Shown piece by piece: positions 25,760 to 36,779 of a DNA stretch of 64,000 bases. A program made the position numbers and the translations under genes. The notes below the pieces were generated by a model, which did not search any database, had not been told where the DNA came from, and saw only the letters and a list, made by a program, of their open reading frames with translations. Where the stretch lies: contig OZ026563.1 of assembly GCA_964020155.1 (NCBI GenBank), positions 4,587,940 through 4,651,939 of the forward strand, given 5' to 3'. The DNA is from Chondrilla cf. caribensis. Lineage: Eukaryota; Porifera; Demospongiae; Chondrillida; Chondrillidae. Each line of letters begins with the position of its first letter. Position 1 is the first letter of the stretch.

Positions 25760-27100
25760 ATGAGAGAGTGTGTGTCGATTCACATTGGACAGGCTGGCTG
25801 TCAAATCGGGGAGTCTTGTTGGGAGCTGTACCTTCTTGAGCACGGGATAATGCCTGATGGGATGTTTCCCTCTGGTTATGACACTGGAAGTTCGGTGTCG
25901 ACGTTCTTCAAGGAAACCAACGCCGGTAAACATGTTCCCAGATGTCTGTTCGTTGACCTCGAGCCAAGTGTCATTGACAGCATTCGCACGGGAACCTATA
26001 GACAGCTGTTTCATCCTGAACAACTCATTAGTGGGAAAGAAGATGCTGCCAACAACTATGCCCGTGGCCACTACACGGTTGGCAAGAATCTGCTTGAAGA
26101 CGTGCTTGACAAAACAAGGAAGCTAGTCGATCAATGCTCTGGCCTTCAAGGATTCCTCGTGTTCCATTCGTTCGGTGGAGGAACTGGTTCTGGATTCACT
26201 TCTCTCCTGATGGAGAGACTCTCTGTGGACTACGGGAAGAAGTCCAAGCTGGAGTTTGCCATCTATCCAGCTCCTCAAGTCTCCACAGCTGTGGTGGAGC
26301 CGTACAATGCCATTCTCACCACCCACACCACACTGGAGCACTCGGACTGCTCTTTTATGGTGGACAATGAGGCCATTTATGACATTAGCCGCAAGAATCT
26401 CAACATTGAACGTCCCAGCTACACCAACTTGAATCGTCTCATCTGCCATGTTGTCTCCTCCATCACTGCCTCTCTGCGTTTTGAAGGCTCTCTCAATGTT
26501 GATCTGACAGAGTTCCAGACCAATTTGGTCCCTTATCCAAGAATCCATTTCCCGCTGGTCACATACGCTCCCATCATTTCAGCTGAGAAAGCCACTCATG
26601 AACAGTTCACCGTTCCTGACATCACCAATGCCTGCTTCGAACACACCCACCAGATGGTGAAGTGTGACCCTCGCCAGGGTAAGTACATGGCCTGTTGTCT
26701 GCTGTATCGTGGAGATGTGGTCCCTAAAGATGTCAACACAGCTATTACAACCATCAAGTCCAAGCGTTCAATCCAGTTTGTGGACTGGTGTCCCACTGGT
26801 TTCAAGGTTGGCATTAACTGTCAGAAGCCCGCTGTTGTTCCTGGGGGAGACCTTGCTCCTGTACCCCGCTCCGTGTGTGCACTGTCCAACACCACTGCCA
26901 TCGCTGAAGCATGGACGAGGCTCAGCCACAAGTTCGATCTGATGTATGCCAAGAGAGCCTTTGTGCACTGGTATGTGGGTGAAGGAATGGAAGAAGGAGA
27001 GTTCCAAGAGGCTCGTGAAGACATGGCAGCTTTGGAGAAAGATTACGAAGAAGTTGGAATCGATGTAATCGAAGAAGATGATAATGATCAAGAATACTGA
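25760..27100 (+). CDS. Divergent alpha-tubulin (no Lys40)
   Basis: A 446-aa intronless alpha-tubulin. It keeps the MREC start (tubulin mRNA autoregulation signal), the GTP loop GGGTGSG, the alpha-specific catalytic Glu in DLTEFQTNL, and a C-terminal EY (tyrosination cycle). The 30-50 loop diverges: where the other two copies read MPSDK with Lys40, this one reads [10 protein letters not shown], with Tyr at position 40, so it cannot carry the usual luminal acetyl-lysine. The first ~130 codons are the most divergent part, while the middle is identical at DNA level to the other copies. A TATA box lies 138 bp upstream and AATAAA at 27441. Confidence 0.95.
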   Translation: MRECVSIHIGQAGCQIGESCWELYLLEHGIMPDGMFPSGYDTGSSVSTFFKETNAGKHVPRCLFVDLEPSVIDSIRTGTYRQLFHPEQLISGKEDAANNYARGHYTVGKNLLEDVLDKTRKLVDQCSGLQGFLVFHSFGGGTGSGFTSLLMERLSVDYGKKSKLEFAIYPAPQVSTAVVEPYNAILTTHTTLEHSDCSFMVDNEAIYDISRKNLNIERPSYTNLNRLICHVVSSITASLRFEGSLNVDLTEFQTNLVPYPRIHFPLVTYAPIISAEKATHEQFTVPDITNACFEHTHQMVKCDPRQGKYMACCLLYRGDVVPKDVNTAITTIKSKRSIQFVDWCPTGFKVGINCQKPAVVPGGDLAPVPRSVCALSNTTAIAEAWTRLSHKFDLMYAKRAFVHWYVGEGMEEGEFQEAREDMAALEKDYEEVGIDVIEEDDNDQEY

Positions 27101-27440
27101 GTTTTCCTGGAGAGCACCTTTAGTATTTCTGTAGGCAATTAGTTTAGTATGCATCTACCACCTTAGAAACTATTTATAGCAATGTAGCATCTTGTAGATA
27201 AGGTGTCCTCCTCCAAAACATCAGTTACCATAATGTACACACTCCTAACTGCCCATGAGTGTGTGTGTGTGCTTGATCTCTCTTCAGCCATATTGTCTGT
27301 TAATTGTAGTTGTACCACGACTATGTACATTATGGGATAGTCTTTACATAATCAAAATTATAATAACAAAAATTAATGTATTAATTATTCTATTACATTG
27401 ACTACTTATAATTTACATTGATACATAATATGTAGTCATC

Positions 27441-27446
27441 AATAAA
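27441..27446 (+). terminator. Polyadenylation signal of the plus-strand alpha-tubulin
   Basis: AATAAA 340 bp downstream of the tubulin stop codon on the coding strand. Confidence 0.5.
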
Positions 27447-28175
27447 AGCTCACTGAGACGACATTCAAACAGGAATTAGCTTGTTATTGTCCAATCACTG
27501 TGCACCTAGTGAAGTAAGACACCATTCCAATTTCATTTTCAACTACAAAATTGTGAAAGGGAAAATAGTAGAACTTGTAGTCATTTTCTGTTTCAATGGC
27601 TGACACATGCATACGGTATACAGATGTACAGTTCACACTTTCATGCAATGGAAAAGTCTGTTGTACAGAACACAACATCCCAGTTACCATGGAAATGTAC
27701 TCACACAACCACAAGCCCACGCATGTACCTACAGCTACACAGCCACAACAGCTGATATCAATAGGAAGGGAAACCCTACAAAAGCTTCTTGGGAGCCAAA
27801 ATACATTAAGACTTTGAAGATACCCATTGAGCAGACCATAACATACTAATGTGATCAGTGGAGGCCATCTAGGAGCATTGACCAAAGGGATTGTATTCTA
27901 CATATCCTGGACCTAATGAACCCAACAACGCAATGAACTCCCCCACTAGGTCCACACAGCAAAATAATGAATGGTTTACACTACATAACAGCAAACTTAT
28001 GAATAATTAAGGAAAGAATAAGCGAGTTTTATTCCACGGTGGTTGAGTTTTTACATCAAACATACTTGAAGTGATCATTTGACTTAAATAAGTGAACTTT
28101 ACAAACCTTACAAAACTAGAGCTAGTATATACTATCTACCACTCACAAGAACAATTGCATATTATTATAAAACGT
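27447..28175. other. Intergenic between convergent alpha-tubulins
   Basis: 3' flanks of two convergent tubulin genes. No supported gene. Confidence 0.5.
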
Positions 28176-29522
28176 TCAATATTCATCTTCAAGATCTTCC
28201 TCTTGGCTCTCAGCTCCAACTTCTTCGTAATCCTTCTCCAAAGCTGCCATGTCTTCACGAGCCTCTTGGAACTCTCCTTCTTCCATTCCTTCACCCACAT
28301 ACCAGTGCACAAAGGCTCTTTTGGCATACATCAGATCGAACTTGTGGTCCAGGCGGGCCCAAGCTTCGGCAATGGCAGTTGTGTTGGAGAGCATGCAGAC
28401 AGCCCTGGGGACTGGTGCTAGATCTCCTCCTGGGACAACGGAAGGAACCTTGTTGTTTACACCGACTTTGAAACCAGTGGGACACCAGTCCACAAACTGG
28501 ATTGACTTCTTCGTCTTGATGTTGGAGATGGCTGTGTTGACATCTTTAGGGACCACATCTCCACGATACAGCAGACAGCAGGCCATGTACTTGCCATGGC
28601 GAGGGTCACACTTCACCATCTGGTTATGAGGCTCAAAGCAGGCATTGGTGATGTCAGCTACTGTGAACTGCTCATGTTGGGCTTTCTGAGACGAAATGAT
28701 GGGGGCGTATGTGACCAGAGGGAAATGGATTCTGGGATAAGGGACCAAGTTGGTTTGGAACTCTGTCAGATCAACATTGAGGGATCCTTCAAAACGCAGA
28801 GAGGCAGTGATGGAGGAGACAATTTGACAGATAAGACGGTTCAAGTTGGTGTAGCTGGGGCGTTCGATACTCAAGTTCCTATTACAGATATCAAAGATAG
28901 CCTCATTGTCCATCATGAAGGCACAGTCACTGTGTTCCAGAGTGGTGTGGGTAGTGAGGATGGCATTGTACGGCTCCACCACAGCTGTTGACATCTGAGG
29001 AGCTGGATAGATGGCAAACTCCAGCTTGGACTTCTTCCCGTAGTCCACAGAGAGTCTCTCCATCAGGAGAGAAGTGAATCCAGAACCAGTTCCTCCACCG
29101 AACGAATGGAACACGAGGAATCCTTGAAGGCCAGAGCACCTATCGACAAGCTTTCGAATACAGTCCAGGACTTCATCAATTTTCTCTTTCCCCACGGTGT
29201 AGTGACCGCGAGCGTAGTTGTTGGCCGCGTCTTCGTTTCCCGTTACCAGTTGCTCTGGGTGGAACAGCTGTCTGTACGTTCCCGTACGTATCTCGTCGAT
29301 CACATTTGGCTCCAAGTCGACAAAGACGCATCTGGGGACGTGTTTTCCCGCCTGAGTTTCGCTGAAGAAGGTATTGAAGGAGTCATCTCCGTATCCAACG
29401 GTCTTGTCGGAAGGCATCATCCCGTCCGGCGTTATCCCGTGCTCCAGGCAGTACAGCTCCCAACAGGCGTTCCCGATTTGGCACCCAGCTTGTCCAACGT
29501 GGATGGAAATACACTCTCTCAT
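28176..29522 (-). CDS. Alpha-tubulin (canonical, Lys40 present)
   Basis: A 448-aa intronless alpha-tubulin: [20 protein letters not shown] start, Lys40 in [19 protein letters not shown] nucleotide loop, catalytic Glu in DLTEFQTNL, and end in EEDLEDEY. Adjacent to the copy at 29858-31213 in the same orientation and strongly alike, including the 5' codons, which suggests a local tandem duplication. Its upstream region contains the 16-bp palindrome CACGTGACGTCACGTG 124 bp before the ATG. Confidence 0.97.
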   Translation of the reverse strand: MRECISIHVGQAGCQIGNACWELYCLEHGITPDGMMPSDKTVGYGDDSFNTFFSETQAGKHVPRCVFVDLEPNVIDEIRTGTYRQLFHPEQLVTGNEDAANNYARGHYTVGKEKIDEVLDCIRKLVDRCSGLQGFLVFHSFGGGTGSGFTSLLMERLSVDYGKKSKLEFAIYPAPQMSTAVVEPYNAILTTHTTLEHSDCAFMMDNEAIFDICNRNLSIERPSYTNLNRLICQIVSSITASLRFEGSLNVDLTEFQTNLVPYPRIHFPLVTYAPIISSQKAQHEQFTVADITNACFEPHNQMVKCDPRHGKYMACCLLYRGDVVPKDVNTAISNIKTKKSIQFVDWCPTGFKVGVNNKVPSVVPGGDLAPVPRAVCMLSNTTAIAEAWARLDHKFDLMYAKRAFVHWYVGEGMEEGEFQEAREDMAALEKDYEEVGAESQEEDLEDEY

Positions 29523-29645
29523 CTTGCACTACTTCGTACAAACTTACTTACTCAACGGCGTGACGAGATCGAGTAAATAATAAATTAAAGGATACAAAAC
29601 ACGGTTTATGTACGCTGTGTATGGTATAATACTAGGTAGGGAGTG

Positions 29646-29661
29646 CACGTGACGTCACGTG
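29646..29661. promoter_or_regulatory. Perfect 16-bp palindrome: E-box/CRE/E-box
   Basis: CACGTGACGTCACGTG is fully self-complementary and superimposes two CACGTG E-boxes on a central TGACGTCA CRE. It lies 124 bp upstream of the tubulin ATG at 29522 and 197 bp beyond the 3' end of the next tubulin. A good candidate for a bZIP or bHLH-ZIP site. Confidence 0.6.
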
Positions 29662-29857
29662 TGCGCGGCATACATCCGTGACAGCGTTAACCGCAACTTT
29701 TCCTTGACAAAAGCGAAAGTAGCGCCAGTTGACATGAATGTATACTATATTGAATGCATTGTATTGAATGAATACATAATAGGGCCTGAGTTATGAATTC
29801 AGATTAGAAAAAATACAAACTGAGCCTATTGAATCCTAATGACTACAAAAGCACAAA

Positions 29858-31213
29858 TTAATACTCGTCGCCTTCCTCCTCTTCTTCATCATCATTTGAA
29901 TCAGCTCCAACTTCTTCATAATCCCTCTCCAATGCTGCTAGATCTTCACGAGCCTCTTGGAACTCTCCTTCTTCCATTCCTTCGCCCACATACCAGTGCA
30001 CAAAGGCTCTCTTGGCATACATCAGATCGAACTTGTGGTCCAGGCGGGCCCAAGCTTCGGCAATGGCAGTTGTGTTGGAGAGCATGCAGACAGCTCTTTC
30101 TACTTGGGCCAGATCACCTCCAGGAACGACGGCTGGTTTTTGATAGTTGATTCCGACCTTGAAACCAGTGGGACACCAGTCCACAAACTGGATGGTACGC
30201 TTAGATTTGATGCTGGCAATAGCTGTGTTGACATCTTTAGGGACCACATCTCCACGATACAGCAGACAGCAGGCCATGTACTTACCCTGGCGAGGGTCAC
30301 ACTTCACCATCTGGTTATCAGGCTCAAAGCAGGCATTGGTGATGTCAGCTACTGTGAACTGCTCGTGACTAGCCTTCTCATCTGAAGCAATGGGTGAATA
30401 TGTGACCAGAGGGAAATGGATCCTGGGATAAGGAACCAAGTTGGTTTGGAACTCTGTCAGGTCAACATTGAGGGATCCTTCAAAACGCAGAGAGGCAGTG
30501 ATGGAGGAGACAATTTGGCTGATGAGACGATTCAAGTTGACGTATGATGGTCTTTGGATGGCGAGATTCTTCTTACAAATATCAAAGATAGCCTCGTTGT
30601 CCACCATGAAGGCACAGTCAGTGTGTTCCAGAGTGGTGTGGGTGGTAAGAATTGAATTGTACGGCTCCACCACAGCTGTGGAGACTTGAGGAGCTGGATA
30701 GATGGCAAACTCCAGCTTGGACTTCTTCCCGTAGTCCACAGAGAGTCTCTCCATCAGGAGAGAAGTGAATCCAGAACCAGTTCCTCCACCGAACGAATGG
30801 AACACGAGGAATCCTTGAAGGCCAGAGCATTGATCGACCAATTTTCTAACTCTTTCGACAACTTCCTCGATTTTCTCTTTCCCCACGGTGTAGTGACCGC
30901 GAGCGTAGTTGTTGGCCGCGTCCTCTTTTCCCGTTACCAGTTGCTCTGGGTGGAACAGCTGACGGTACGTTCCCGTACGTATCTCGTCGATCACATTTGG
31001 CTCCAAGTCGACAAAGACGCATCTGGGGACGTGTTTTCCCGCCTGAGTTTCGCTGAAGAAGGTATTGAAGGAGTCATCTCCGTATCCAATGGTCTTGTCG
31101 GAAGGCATCATCCCGTCCGGCGTTATCCCGTGCTCCAGGCAGTATAGCTCCCAACAGGCGTTCCCGATTTGGCACCCAGCTTGTCCAACGTGGATGGAAA
31201 TACACTCTCTCAT
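29858..31213 (-). CDS. Alpha-tubulin (canonical, Lys40 present)
   Basis: A 451-aa intronless alpha-tubulin with the MREC start, Lys40 ([12 protein letters not shown]), [16 protein letters not shown] catalytic Glu and a more acidic tail ([14 protein letters not shown]). It differs from its neighbour in isolated patches (for example [13 protein letters not shown] against [13 protein letters not shown], and [16 protein letters not shown] against [16 protein letters not shown]), while long stretches are nucleotide-identical. TATATAAA lies 117 bp upstream on the minus strand. Confidence 0.97.
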   Translation of the reverse strand: MRECISIHVGQAGCQIGNACWELYCLEHGITPDGMMPSDKTIGYGDDSFNTFFSETQAGKHVPRCVFVDLEPNVIDEIRTGTYRQLFHPEQLVTGKEDAANNYARGHYTVGKEKIEEVVERVRKLVDQCSGLQGFLVFHSFGGGTGSGFTSLLMERLSVDYGKKSKLEFAIYPAPQVSTAVVEPYNSILTTHTTLEHTDCAFMVDNEAIFDICKKNLAIQRPSYVNLNRLISQIVSSITASLRFEGSLNVDLTEFQTNLVPYPRIHFPLVTYSPIASDEKASHEQFTVADITNACFEPDNQMVKCDPRQGKYMACCLLYRGDVVPKDVNTAIASIKSKRTIQFVDWCPTGFKVGINYQKPAVVPGGDLAQVERAVCMLSNTTAIAEAWARLDHKFDLMYAKRAFVHWYVGEGMEEGEFQEAREDLAALERDYEEVGADSNDDEEEEEGDEY

Positions 31214-31329
31214 TTTTCCTCTGAATTTCGAAGATAGGAGACTTTTCGAAGTAAAATCGTTGAGTACACTTGGTTGAACCTTCGCGACGTGGGCTCGAAC
31301 AAGTATGCGATGCAGCGGAAATGGCGCCG

Positions 31330-31337
31330 TTTATATA
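31330..31337 (-). promoter_or_regulatory. TATA box of the alpha-tubulin at 29858-31213
   Basis: TATATAAA on the minus strand, followed a few bases downstream by CGGCGCCATTT. It is 117 bp upstream of the ATG at 31213. Confidence 0.65.
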
Positions 31338-31802
31338 CGGCAGCGCGCTTGGAGACCGAACTTGGGATTGGTATTTGGTGGAAACCAGACAATGGCAAAC
31401 ACTTCATGTCAGGTGTCGCCTTCCTAGTGACAGATACAATGTAACGAATACCAAGATTATCAAAAACTAGCAAATATGATAAGATTGATCAAATCTTTGA
31501 AATTCCTGCACAACTACCTACCTACGTGGATCCAAGTGATCTGGATGATCCCACAACCTTGAGGTTCTGGGTTTGTGTTTTTGACATGGATAGCTGGTCC
31601 TAGGCACAACCATTTAGTACCAGAAACCACACAATGATTGGACTACGATCTCCACAGTCCATTAATACCCCCATTTGAGGGAACATACAGAATATGACCA
31701 ATGTGTGTCGATATATCATTTATCTCTCAATGTACAACCACAAGCCTCCTTCAACCATAGCTAACATGTAGAGTATCTACCTACAAATGAAAAATTGAGA
31801 CT

Positions 31803-31803
<1 letters not shown>

Positions 31804-31858
<55 letters not shown>
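31804..31858 (+). repeat. (CA)n microsatellite (intergenic)
   Basis: Between the tubulin at 29858-31213 and the C1orf52-like gene. The rest of 31214-32042 holds the tubulin promoter and no further gene. Confidence 0.9.
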
Positions 31859-31862
<4 letters not shown>

Positions 31863-32042
31863 AGTAGAGTTATCAGGTTGTTGTCTGGTGGTTTTGGCCA
31901 TATTATTGTCTACTACATAATCAAGTCTAGCCAACCAAGTTAAAAGTACAGACGGTCCCACATCAACACAGTGAGTACATACAGACAATCACATAGGGCT
32001 TTCTGTAGTAAAATAATTACAGTGGGTTGGGACATCTCATGC

Positions 32043-32666
32043 TCATGCAAGTTGCTGGTCAACACTGTAAGTCTGCCTGAGTATTCGTTTCTCCTCTTCA
32101 ACATAACTCTTATCCCTGGAGCTCTGTCCAATGTCTCTCTTTCTCTTCTCCTTCTCTCTGTACCATTCACCCTTCTTCCTCTTGGCAGTTGTTCCACTAT
32201 CAAGTTGACTGTAGTCTGTGTGGTCACGATCCCGAGCAGAGCCTTTTCTGTCTCTTTGACGCTTCATACCAAAGCCAGTTTCAATGCTGTCCACCACTTC
32301 GCTCGCTTCAACCTTGGAGTACTTGGTTGGAGGACGGCTAATGGTTTCACTGTCTTGATTTAGCCCTGAAGGAGGAGCAATAGCAGCATATCGACCCGAA
32401 CTATGTGCATTAGGCTCGTCATCGTCTTTTTCGAACACTTTAACGTGTCTATCCCAGTCGAAGTGTTGTGAAGTGGTTAAAAAATCCGGTTTTCCAACTG
32501 TAGCAAACAGTGTATCAGGAGATGGCAGCTTGTTTATGTCGTCTTTGACTGATTGTGGCTTTTTATTTTCCTCCTTGTTTTCGTGTTCATGCGACGTAGG
32601 CTGTTCCTCCTCCTCCTCAGAATCAGAACTCGTATCGGGACAAGCGAAAAATCCCAAATCCGCCAT
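32043..32666 (-). CDS. C1orf52: C1orf52-like (UPF0690) small acidic/basic protein
   Basis: A 207-aa single-exon frame. The N-terminus MADLGFFACPDTSSDSEEEEE and the block LPSPDTLFATVGKPDFLTTSQHFDWDRHVKVFEKDDDEP resemble vertebrate C1orf52 (LPGPDELF..V.RPAFL....IDWERHV). A basic region with a likely nuclear localisation signal (TAKRKKGEWYREKEKRKRD) and EEEKRILRQTYSVDQQ close the protein. Molecular function is unknown. ATGGCGGAT is preceded by AAA, the same start context as DAXX, SPCS2 and SURF6. The assignment rests on one conserved block. Confidence 0.7.
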   Translation of the reverse strand: MADLGFFACPDTSSDSEEEEEQPTSHEHENKEENKKPQSVKDDINKLPSPDTLFATVGKPDFLTTSQHFDWDRHVKVFEKDDDEPNAHSSGRYAAIAPPSGLNQDSETISRPPTKYSKVEASEVVDSIETGFGMKRQRDRKGSARDRDHTDYSQLDSGTTAKRKKGEWYREKEKRKRDIGQSSRDKSYVEEEKRILRQTYSVDQQLA

Positions 32667-32792
32667 TTTATGTTCGTTTTATATTGCGCAATTTATATAG
32701 CTGTCGACACGTATTATGAAGATTAAATTATTGGTAATACTGAAAGTGATTGATCTGACCCCGACAAGTTTTCCACATCTTGCTAATGTTTC

Positions 32793-33340
32793 CTAAGTTG
32801 TCTTCTTTGTCTTGACGTTCTTCTGCATCATGGCAAGGTCCTCATAAAGCCTCTCCGTTACAAGGACACCTTTCTCAGTTATCCAATTTGAAATTGACCT
32901 AAACATAAGAGGACATCACAGCACACACAGTGACATAAAACTAGATTCAAAGGCATGCAATAACTGTTTGACATGCTTATTGACAACAAACAATACACTC
33001 CAAGTGTAGAGTAAGTTTTAGTGTTTTGTTCAACAGCAGGAGAAATTGGTCATCATTAACCCAGATTACATGTGTCACTGGTTGTGTGGGGAGTATGAGT
33101 GAAATCATACCTACATACAAGATGTAAGATGTAAGCTACAAGACCACTGGGGTGAATATGGTCACTATCTTGTAGTTGTGTACACTATCTGTAATTCACT
33201 GTGGTCAGCTTGTGTGATTGTAGCACCTTAGAACATGTGTTACAATCAGTAAACAACTCCTTGGCTGGATTGGTTGTGTGTGTATGTGTACACTACACTA
33301 CACAGTATACACACACCCACGCCCACACCCAACACACACA

Positions 33341-33389
<49 letters not shown>

Positions 33390-33402
33390 CACACACACAC
33401 CC

Positions 33403-33461
<59 letters not shown>

Positions 33462-33469
33462 CCACACCC

Positions 33470-33548
<79 letters not shown>

Positions 33549-35304
33549 TTTCAAAGTTTCCTCTGTTCTCAGTCCTGTTTGACTGTCCTCGCGTATAAAG
33601 ACCAGAACAAACATATCAGTGTACTTAGGGAATTTAGATTCCACTCTCCACATACTTGGTGTTCCCTGTTAGAAATACAATAATTCAGCATAACATTTAT
33701 GTACACTGTGCCCATATACATTAACTAGCTACATTTGTTCACTGCAATACTACATAGAACCATTTTGAAGACAATGGATGATAATGTCTGTTGAATCAAG
33801 AAGCCATTTACAGAGGATGTAGCAGATAACCATGGAAACCATGTATGGCTAACCACACACCATACCAGAAGCCTTGCATAACTGGAACAAAGAACAACCA
33901 AAAGGCTTCCCCCAGTTCAGCTCATGTGACAACAAGGTTCACTGCTCAACTCCTGTTAGAGGGTATCTACACTGCCAATTCAGCATACCCAATATGCACT
34001 GCCAATTCAGCACCCAATATGCACTGCCATTACTGCCACTGCTTTGATGATAGATGTCATAGTTACAGCGAAACACTTACAATTCCGCCTTCTCTTCTCT
34101 CCTTGGCTCTAAAGAAACAGTTCTTTTCCAAAAACATAGAAAAGAGTGTCTGCACACCCATCATTATAAAATAACTGCAAAAGGTAATAACAGAACCTTG
34201 ACAGTGACAATATCTGTGGTATCATTGTAGATGGTTCATAGGTGCAAACAAATTAGTGGTGACCAAACATTTCCTAAAGTGAAAAGTGTACCAGACAAAG
34301 CCTAGTTACCATGTTTCTCCCCTCCCTCCCTCCCACTCTCTCTCTCTCCCTCTCCCCCCCCCCCCCACTCTCTCTCTCTAAAATAGTTCTAAAGTGGTAC
34401 TACTTCTCCTACAATACTGTCCTAAACACTCTCTACAACCAATACCACTGGTGTATCAGGATGGAGTAACTCTTCCAGATAACACATAAATACTAGCAAC
34501 TTTTCAACACTAAAATACGTGTTGGCTCAATACTAAAGTTCTAGTTGATGTATGTTGCATTGATGAAAAACATCAAAGTTTGAATATAAAGGATGGCTTC
34601 AACCACGAACCTGATTGAGCAGATCATTAACACAGTAGCAGACTTTGGAAATGGAGCAATGAAGTAGTCGTACACCAGAGCAAAGCCTGAAAAAATACAC
34701 GCAATAGTACACAGGGCTAGCTTCATGTCAAAGAGTTTGAAATCCTCTGTAAATTCGTCCTGCTCGTTGAAAAACTACAAAGAAATTAAAAAAATGGTGT
34801 TTGAAGTAAATACATGTACAAAACACTTACAGTACCAACACACACTGTTCAGTACTGCTTTTGCTTAATGCCACAGTTACTCTTCAGACAGTTCACCATA
34901 AACACCAAATTCCTATCCAGGACATTTCATGGTCCCTCATCACCAGCTACAGCAACACCATTTGGGTGTTATAGTTACAGAGATACAGATTATTCACCAA
35001 GTCTGAACATTCATGTGCGATTGTACATTGCACCCAAACGCTATCACACTCGTTCACCTCCAAATGACACAATGGCATGATACCCAATCAATCATATATT
35101 ACATTCTCATCATAAGTGTAGGTTATCCCATTATGCACTGCAGAAACCTTTTTAGTAGCATCTTCAATAGCATTCCTTACACCTGAAGTGTCCCACTTAT
35201 CCACCTTGATTTCCTTCTCGTTTTCGTCGTCGCTCTAGAGAAAAAAGAAACTCACACAACAGAAAAATAACCAAGAAAAATATTTCGCATACCTGATCGG
35301 CCAT
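32793..35304 (-). CDS. SPCS2: Signal peptidase complex subunit 2
   Basis: ER signal peptidase accessory subunit (SPC25). Exons: MADQ (ATG at 35304); SDDENEKEIKVDKWDTSGVRNAIEDATKK (35.15-35.23 kb); FNEQDEFTEDFKLFDMKLALCTIACIFSGFALVYDYFIAPFPKSATVLMICSIRF (34.6-34.78 kb), with the first membrane span and the family's DY..PFP..; YFIMMGVQTLFSMFLEKN (34.08-34.17 kb); SMWRVESKFPKYTDMFVLVFI (33.55-33.67 kb); and SISNWITEKGVLVTERLYEDL to the stop at 32793. Phases match at each junction checked. The last donor is the first base of a ~235-bp (TG)n-rich tract. Head to head with TMEM167B, 89 bp apart. Confidence 0.93.
33308..33546 (+). repeat. (CA)n tract at an SPCS2 donor
   Basis: In the transcript (TG)n begins directly at the donor after GAAACTTTGAAAAA; interrupted by CCCACGCCC/CCCAAC. 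Confidence 0.95.
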
Positions 35305-35393
35305 TTTAATTCCTACCGGAAGTTTATTATACAATCTTAGACGGGTAATTCCCTTATACAGTATCGTTGTTCGAAGAACAACCAACAGCAACC
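35305..35393. promoter_or_regulatory. Divergent promoter SPCS2/TMEM167B
   Basis: 89 bp between the two ATGs, the tightest pair in the window. No TATA box. Must contain both 5' UTRs and the core promoters. Confidence 0.7.
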
Positions 35394-35615
35394 ATGACAA
35401 ACGCTTTCCACTTCGATGGACTGGTCGTATTGGTACTACTTACTATTTGTACGTGTGCTTACATTAGACAAGTGCCAAAATTGAAGGAGTTCTTCTTATC
35501 GGAAAAGAAAGGACCGTTTGGAGCGCTTCACAAAGCCTCTGTACTTGGGACAAGACTGCATATTTTTGTCTCGTTATCTTGTGTATTTATGGCATTTTAC
35601 GTGTTATTATTTTAA
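35394..35615 (+). CDS. TMEM167B: Kish-B (TMEM167B), small secretory-pathway membrane protein
   Basis: A 73-aa protein with two membrane spans. LTICTCAYIRQVPKLKEFFLSEKKG and ASVLGTRLHIFVSLSCVFMAFYVLLF match the kish family, and the VPxLKxxxLSEKKG loop points to the B paralogue. The start ATG at 35394 gives the family length; an in-frame ATG at 35367 would add nine residues. Kish proteins act in the early secretory pathway. Overlapping AATAAATAAA polyadenylation signals follow at 35713-35722. Convergent with SURF6. Confidence 0.93.
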   Translation: MTNAFHFDGLVVLVLLTICTCAYIRQVPKLKEFFLSEKKGPFGALHKASVLGTRLHIFVSLSCVFMAFYVLLF

Positions 35616-35712
35616 CCATGGCAATTTCGATTCATTTCACAATGTTGTGTATGTATGTGTATGTTCTTCTATATTAATAACCATGACAATAGTCGTCATA
35701 TCCTATCATCAC

Positions 35713-35722
35713 AATAAATAAA
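35713..35722 (+). terminator. Overlapping polyadenylation signals of TMEM167B
   Basis: AATAAATAAA, two overlapping AATAAA hexamers about 100 bp after the stop codon, in the 168-bp gap before convergent SURF6. Confidence 0.6.
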
Positions 35723-35783
35723 GTTTTTTATTAATTATTCCCTGTAACATTTAAACATAACATTATAAATTCGATATAGGAAC

Positions 35784-36779
35784 TTAAAACCCTGGTTTTC
35801 GTTTTGCTTTCTTCTTGTTCTTCTTCCTCTCAATACGTTCCTTGATGTGCTTGGCTCTGACCTCCTGTCTTCTCTGTTTTTGCTGCTCCACTTGGTCCAT
35901 TCTTGTTTTCCACTCTCTGTGGCTCTTTTTCTTCTGTTTCTCTTTCCTCTTGATTGTCTTTTTGATCAAAGTAGGATCATCTTGCTGCTTTTCGCCTTTC
36001 ACTTTGCTGAGAGCCTTCTTCCAAGACATTTGTTCTTCTTTTCTCAATTTATCAGTTTCACTCAACTGTTCCAGTTTCATTTTTTCACGTTCTGCTTTAG
36101 CTAACATCTTCTGCAAGTCCTTCTTTGACCGTTTCGCAATTCTTTGTTCTCCTGGATTGATAAAATCAAACTTGCTGAAAACAATTCGGCCATTTTCATC
36201 TGTAACTGACGGTTTTTGAGGAGACTGATTGGTAGCTCCGTTAGTAACATTCTGTTCAGCTCTCACCAAGTGGTTTCCTTTCTCCCTGCACTTCTTTCGT
36301 CCCTTATGATTGGAAGTTCCTCTCACATGCTGTTTTCTGGTTCCACGTTTGGTTTTGAACTCCGTTATCTTTTTTTGGACCCTTTCCCTCAAATCTTCTA
36401 AAGTGGTACTTTTCACACTTGATATCTGAACTGGTCTCACAGAGGTACCAGACTTGCTAGCATCTGACAAGAATTTTGCTTGTTCCATTTCTTCTTCTGC
36501 TTCCTTCTCCTTTTGAATGTCTTCAATAGTTTTATACGCATTAGGATTCAATTTTAACCTTTTAGCTTTCTTGCTGGCCTCTTTCACTTCTTGCTTGGGA
36601 GTTTTTCCTCTTTTGTTTTTCATGTATTTGCCGTTCTTCGGAACCGGATCAGCCTCTTCTACGAAGTAATATTTCGCCGGAATGAGGTTAAGCATTTTAG
36701 AGAAGTATGCAGAATTCTCGTTAAGGCGCTCTTCCAATGCGAGTTCATCCACGTCTTTGCGTTTCTCCTCAGCCGCCAT
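35784..36779 (-). CDS. SURF6: SURF6-like nucleolar protein
   Basis: A 331-aa single-exon protein if started at MAAEEKRKD (36779), which lies in AAAAATGGCGGC; an in-frame ATG at 36812 adds 11 residues lacking family character. The C-terminal SURF6 domain is clear: GRIVFSKFDFINPGE, WKKALSKVKGEKQQDDPTLIKKTIKRKEKQKKKSHREWKTR, then a long lysine/arginine-rich coiled end (RKKNKKKAKRKPGF). Known role: 60S ribosome biogenesis in the nucleolus. Confidence 0.92.
   Translation of the reverse strand: MAAEEKRKDVDELALEERLNENSAYFSKMLNLIPAKYYFVEEADPVPKNGKYMKNKRGKTPKQEVKEASKKAKRLKLNPNAYKTIEDIQKEKEAEEEMEQAKFLSDASKSGTSVRPVQISSVKSTTLEDLRERVQKKITEFKTKRGTRKQHVRGTSNHKGRKKCREKGNHLVRAEQNVTNGATNQSPQKPSVTDENGRIVFSKFDFINPGEQRIAKRSKKDLQKMLAKAEREKMKLEQLSETDKLRKEEQMSWKKALSKVKGEKQQDDPTLIKKTIKRKEKQKKKSHREWKTRMDQVEQQKQRRQEVRAKHIKERIERKKNKKKAKRKPGF

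Noticed and set aside
28136..31147. Many antisense and shifted frames over the tubulin genes
   Set aside because: Shadows of highly conserved coding sequence.
34320..34380. C/T-rich block (ccctccctccc ... ctctctc) as a promoter or triplex element
   Set aside because: It lies mid-intron in SPCS2, on the non-transcript strand, and is too simple to support a function.
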